DNA of 6,305 nt from an uncultured Collinsella sp. (GTDB taxonomy: Bacteria; Actinomycetota; Coriobacteriia; Coriobacteriales; Coriobacteriaceae), in NCBI GenBank assembly GCA_900764415.1, contig CAAFOA010000335.1, positions 1 through 6,305 of the forward strand, in the 5' to 3' direction. Under the pieces are notes generated by a model. The model did not search any database. It saw only the letters and a list, made by a program, of their open reading frames with translations, and had not been told where the DNA came from. A program made the position numbers and the translations under genes. Each line of letters begins with the position of its first letter. The first letter of the stretch is position 1. Below are positions 4,740 through 6,305 of this stretch, in pieces.

Positions 4740-6119
4740 CTAATGCACAAACATGCGCACAAATTTGTGCTTCCAGCTTGCGTAGGGCGCATACCGAAAC
4801 GGCACGTCCAGCCACGTTGCCTTGTTCACGATGCTCTTCTTATGGCTAAACGTATCGAAGCTCTCGCGGCCATGGTACTGCCCCATGCCGCTCGCGCCCA
4901 TGCCGCCAAAGCCCATATGGCTCGTAGCCAGATGCATGATCGTGTCGTTGACGCAGCCGCCGCCAAAGGGCACGTAGCGCACAAAGCGCTGCTGAACCGC
5001 GCGATCCTGACTAAAGATATACAGGGCCAGCGGCGTCGGACGATCCGTAATAAACGCTTCGGCCTCGTCTAGGCTCTCAAACGTCAGCACCGGCAAGATG
5101 GGGCCGAAAATCTCCTCCTGCATCACGGCGTCCTCAGGCGCCACGCCGTCTAGGATCGTCGGCTCAATTTTGAGCGACGACTCGCGCGCCGTTCCTCCCA
5201 GCACAACCTTATCGGGGTCGATCAGCCCGCGCACGCGCGCGAAATGCTTGGCGTTGACAATATGACCGTAGTCCTCGTTGTCGAGCGGGTGCTCGCCAAA
5301 CATGCGACGGACCTCCTCCTTGATGAGACCCAACAGCTCATCGTGCACGCGCACGTCGACCAGCAGGTAGTCGGGCGCCACGCAGGTCTGGCCCACGTTG
5401 AGCCATTTACCAAAGGCGATACGCCGTGCCGCGACCTTCAAGTTTGCCGTCGCATCCACGATGCAGGGGCTCTTTCCGCCCAGCTCAAGCGTCACGGGCG
5501 TAAGGTTTTTACTTGCGCGCTCCATGACGAGCTTGCCGACCGGAACGCTTCCGGTAAAGAAGATTTTGTCCCAGCATTCATCGAGCAACGCTTCGTTCTC
5601 GGCACGCCCGCCTTCGACGACCGTCACCAGGCGCGGATCAAATGCTTCCTCGCAAATCTGCCTGAGCACCGCGCTCGAAGCCGGCGCATAGGCACTCGGC
5701 TTGATGACCACGGTGTTGCCTGCAGCGAGCGCGCCGGCGAGCGGCTCGAGCGTCAGTAAAAACGGATAGTTCCAGGGCGCCATGATGAGCGTGACGCCAT
5801 AGGGCACGGCTTGCGTTTTGCACACACTCACGGCGTTGGCAAGGTCACACGGACGCAGGCGCGGACGACTCCATCGAGCCACATGCGCAATCTGATGGCG
5901 AATCTCGGAAAGCGACGTGCCGATCTCGCACATATAGGCCTCGTCATGCGACTTTCCCAAATCGGTCTTAAGCGCATGGGCAATATCGGCCTCGTGGGCC
6001 CGTACCGCATCGCGCAGGCGCACGAGGGCGCGACGTCGAGCATCGACATCAAACGTGGCGTGCGTCTTAAAATAGGCGCGCTGCTCGCCGACAATGCGCG
6101 CGATTTCCTCGGTATTCAT
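4740..6119 (-). CDS. Class 3 aldehyde dehydrogenase (NAD(P)-dependent)
   Basis: A 459-aa cytoplasmic enzyme of the ALDH class 3 type (normal length ~450-490), oxidising an aldehyde to its acid with NAD(P). The catalytic set is complete: PWNYPF (N117), VVIKPS (K140), FFTGSVPVGK (187-196, dinucleotide site), LELGGKSP (general base E212), VGQTCVAPDY (nucleophile C246) and EEIFGP (E336). It continues with FGGGCVND and a HMGFGGMGASGMGQYHG signature near the C-terminus. The N-terminus (MNTEEIARIVGEQRAYF) is typical of the subfamily. The last ten residues (SWKHKFVRMF) are basic and aromatic but too short for a membrane anchor. The start is ATG at 6119, with AGGAGG (6124-6129) 4 nt upstream, overlapping the stop of the alcohol dehydrogenase gene; the two are therefore translationally coupled. 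The substrate is unknown; medium- or long-chain aldehydes are common for the class. Confidence 0.95.
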   Translation of the reverse strand: MNTEEIARIVGEQRAYFKTHATFDVDARRRALVRLRDAVRAHEADIAHALKTDLGKSHDEAYMCEIGTSLSEIRHQIAHVARWSRPRLRPCDLANAVSVCKTQAVPYGVTLIMAPWNYPFLLTLEPLAGALAAGNTVVIKPSAYAPASSAVLRQICEEAFDPRLVTVVEGGRAENEALLDECWDKIFFTGSVPVGKLVMERASKNLTPVTLELGGKSPCIVDATANLKVAARRIAFGKWLNVGQTCVAPDYLLVDVRVHDELLGLIKEEVRRMFGEHPLDNEDYGHIVNAKHFARVRGLIDPDKVVLGGTARESSLKIEPTILDGVAPEDAVMQEEIFGPILPVLTFESLDEAEAFITDRPTPLALYIFSQDRAVQQRFVRYVPFGGGCVNDTIMHLATSHMGFGGMGASGMGQYHGRESFDTFSHKKSIVNKATWLDVPFRYAPYASWKHKFVRMFVH

Positions 6120-6123
6120 GGGC

Positions 6124-6129
6124 CCTCCT
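6124..6129 (-). promoter_or_regulatory. Ribosome binding site overlapping the upstream stop codon
   Basis: AGGAGG, a full match to the anti-Shine-Dalgarno core, lies 4 nt before the aldehyde dehydrogenase ATG. Its first two bases are the last two of the TAG stop (6128-6130) of the alcohol dehydrogenase gene. Ribosomes finishing the first gene end on the ribosome site of the second, which points to coupled expression. Confidence 0.85.
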
Positions 6130-6305
6130 AGCTCTCGCCCTCAAACATACCACCCGCAATGACCTCGTACATACGCTCGAGTTCCAAACGGTCCATCAAA
6201 AGTGGAACAGGGTATAGCGGATTGGCCTCGGCATCGGCATGGGCCGCCATTTGCGGAATATCGGAACGGCGAATACCCAAGACATATTTGGGGATTCCCA
6301 GGGCC
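6128..6305 (-). CDS. Iron-containing alcohol dehydrogenase, C-terminal tail (5' truncated by window)
   Basis: The final 58 residues are present, in the frame starting at base 6304 and ending in TAG at 6128-6130. The text reads ALGIPKYVLGIRRSDIPQMA, then AAHADAEANPLYPVPLLMDR and LELERMYEVIAGG. The pattern 'I..MA..A..EANPLYPVP..M...E...+Y..I' is the hallmark C-terminus of group III iron-dependent alcohol dehydrogenases (butanol, 1,3-propanediol and lactaldehyde reductase types). These interconvert alcohols and aldehydes with NAD(P)H; the metal ligands would lie outside the window. It is the upstream gene of the dehydrogenase operon, with 8 nt between its stop and the next ATG. The exact substrate class cannot be assigned from the tail. 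Confidence 0.88.
   Translation of the reverse strand, partial: ALGIPKYVLGIRRSDIPQMAAHADAEANPLYPVPLLMDRLELERMYEVIAGGMFEGES

Noticed and set aside
5244..5759. Plus-strand frames opposite the aldehyde dehydrogenase
   Set aside because: They are shadows of a complete, catalytically intact gene on the other strand, with no ribosome sites or domains.

Overview
The window looks like chromosomal DNA from a GC-rich anaerobic actinobacterium, most likely Coriobacteriia (Collinsella or a relative). The reasons are the DUF3516-type DEAD/DEAH helicase (an actinobacterial architecture), the high-GC codon use, strong AGGAGG-type ribosome sites, and a fermentation-type iron alcohol dehydrogenase/aldehyde dehydrogenase pair. 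The genus is an inference from gene content and style; nothing in the window proves it.

Layout. (1) Positions 3-1208, plus strand: the C-terminal ~400 residues of a superfamily II helicase carrying DUF3516. Every other gene is on the minus strand. (2) 1228-1269: a strong bidirectional terminator between the convergent helicase and DUF2130 genes. (3) 1287-3044: a DUF2130 coiled-coil protein with an N-terminal CxxC motif and a C-terminal PD-(D/E)XK-like core. (4) 3045-3180: tandem hairpins, a perfect REP-like palindrome followed by a strand-specific intrinsic terminator for the next gene. (5) 3181-4317, read right to left: a HIRAN-domain protein, a 59-aa charge-segregated small protein missing from simple ORF lists, and a calcineurin-like metallophosphoesterase. 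The first two look like an operon; the third may have its own promoter. (6) 4318-4739: a structured 422-bp intergenic region, the most interesting part of the window. It encodes a 27-aa hydrophobic peptide with a good ribosome site. The ribosome site lies in a local hairpin, and the leader carries a 22-nt segment perfectly complementary to two blocks beyond the stop codon. A promoter-like sequence faces it from the other strand. Together these resemble a type I toxin-antitoxin locus. (7) 4740-6119: a class 3 aldehyde dehydrogenase whose ribosome site overlaps the stop codon of an iron-containing alcohol dehydrogenase (tail only, 6128-6305).

How the genes work together. The alcohol and aldehyde dehydrogenases are almost certainly translated from one mRNA and act on successive steps (alcohol, aldehyde, acid). 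The helicase, HIRAN, phosphoesterase and DUF2130 proteins all have nucleic-acid-related folds, but the sequence does not show that they share a pathway. The putative toxin locus sits just after the dehydrogenase operon and before the HIRAN operon, and appears to be an independent unit.
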